Shown here: positions 63,766 through 64,000 of the stretch, piece by piece
Layout: the number at the start of each line of letters is the position of its first letter
How positions within the stretch are numbered: position 1 is the first letter of the stretch
DNA from: Rhytidiadelphus loreus
Lineage: Eukaryota; Streptophyta; Bryopsida; Hypnales; Hylocomiaceae
Reading direction: 5' to 3'
DNA length: 64,000 bases
Assembly: GCA_947034895.1 (NCBI GenBank)
Contig: OX344761.1
Location: 79,625,839 to 79,689,838 of the forward strand
The notes under the pieces: model-generated
What the model was told of the DNA's origin: nothing
Databases searched by the model: none
What the model saw: the letters and a program-made list of their open reading frames with translations, nothing else
Translations under genes and position numbers: made by a program

Positions 63766-64000
63766 TAACCCCTACAAAGGGGCCCCGAGACAAATCCGTG
63801 GTAATAGGTCCACGGTTTTAGGGCCCCAAATTTTTTTTGGTAGATCAAGGAATTGCCGCATAATTTTTGAGGAGATGGGAAATTTTTTTATAGGAGCCTA
63901 AAATTTGCAACAATTTCAAAAAACATCCTTGGGCTCACAAAATATACGCTCACAGCTCCAAAGCTCGCGCTTTTAAGCTCACAAACTAGCGTCGTTGGCA
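63766..64000. repeat. Inverse relative of the 51.4-51.55 kb repeat, truncated by the window end
   Basis: GGTAATAGGTCCACGG (63800) and AGCTCACAAACTAGC (63976) are reverse complements of words at about 51530 and 51430. The start AACCCCTACAAAGGGGCCCC resembles R1-type beginnings. Confidence 0.55.

Overview
The window looks like nuclear DNA of a green plant-lineage (streptophyte) organism. It holds two intron-rich housekeeping-type genes of plant type, CT-rich leaders and plant telo-box motifs (AAACCCTAA), set in long AT-rich, repeat-filled intergenic DNA. I cannot name the species; a charophyte alga, bryophyte or lycophyte would fit. Gene models were built by hand from GT-AG splice signals and reading-frame continuity.

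Layout. 1-5020 (+): 3' part of an A1 aspartyl protease with a predicted C-terminal membrane or GPI-type tail. 5021-13760: no gene; AT-rich DNA with three related ~0.6-0.9 kb direct repeats and a family of fold-back repeats. 14028-20367 (+): a nicotinate phosphoribosyltransferase gene (at least 15 exons). 20368-24111: repeats only. 24112-63300: a nested transposon complex.

The complex is the notable part. (1) A gene on the minus strand encodes a ParB/sulfiredoxin-fold domain followed by a DNA amino-methyltransferase-like domain. One copy (51715-57437) has a fully open reading frame across its ten main exons. A second copy is dead and split: its 5' part is at 46352-47378 and the rest at 24112-28174. 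(2) What splits it is an 18,177-bp element (28175-46351) with perfect 17-bp terminal inverted repeats and an 8-bp target duplication (AAGGCCTT). (3) That element itself carries, on its minus strand, a very diverged ParB-like gene and a methyltransferase-like/FCP1-phosphatase-like gene. On its plus strand it has a divergently transcribed DUF7869-type RNase H-fold transposase-like gene. (4) Nineteen copies of a 19-bp imperfect palindrome, consensus TATCNYCGANTCGRNGATA, occur inside this element. I found none outside it. Two clusters lie in the predicted leader introns of the divergent genes; others lie in introns and even coding exons. (5) The intact ParB-methyltransferase gene is likewise divergent from a SWIM-finger MULE-like transposase gene (59066-62731). 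Its 5' end is an array of 96-bp units, each apparently a 51-nt phase-0 exon plus a 45-nt intron, with a second palindrome family (TCTCGGTGGCGAGA) in each unit. A related palindrome (TCTCGGCCCCGAGA) recurs in the array upstream of the dead copy.

So two apparently unrelated transposase types are each paired, back to back, with a ParB-like plus methyltransferase-like module and with their own family of palindromes. I infer a self-recognition or self-marking system (palindrome = binding site of the ParB-like or transposase protein; methyltransferase-like domain = modifier or dead reader). The sequence shows the architecture; the function is inference. A CACTA-type non-autonomous element (49044-51013) and MITE-like repeats complete the window.
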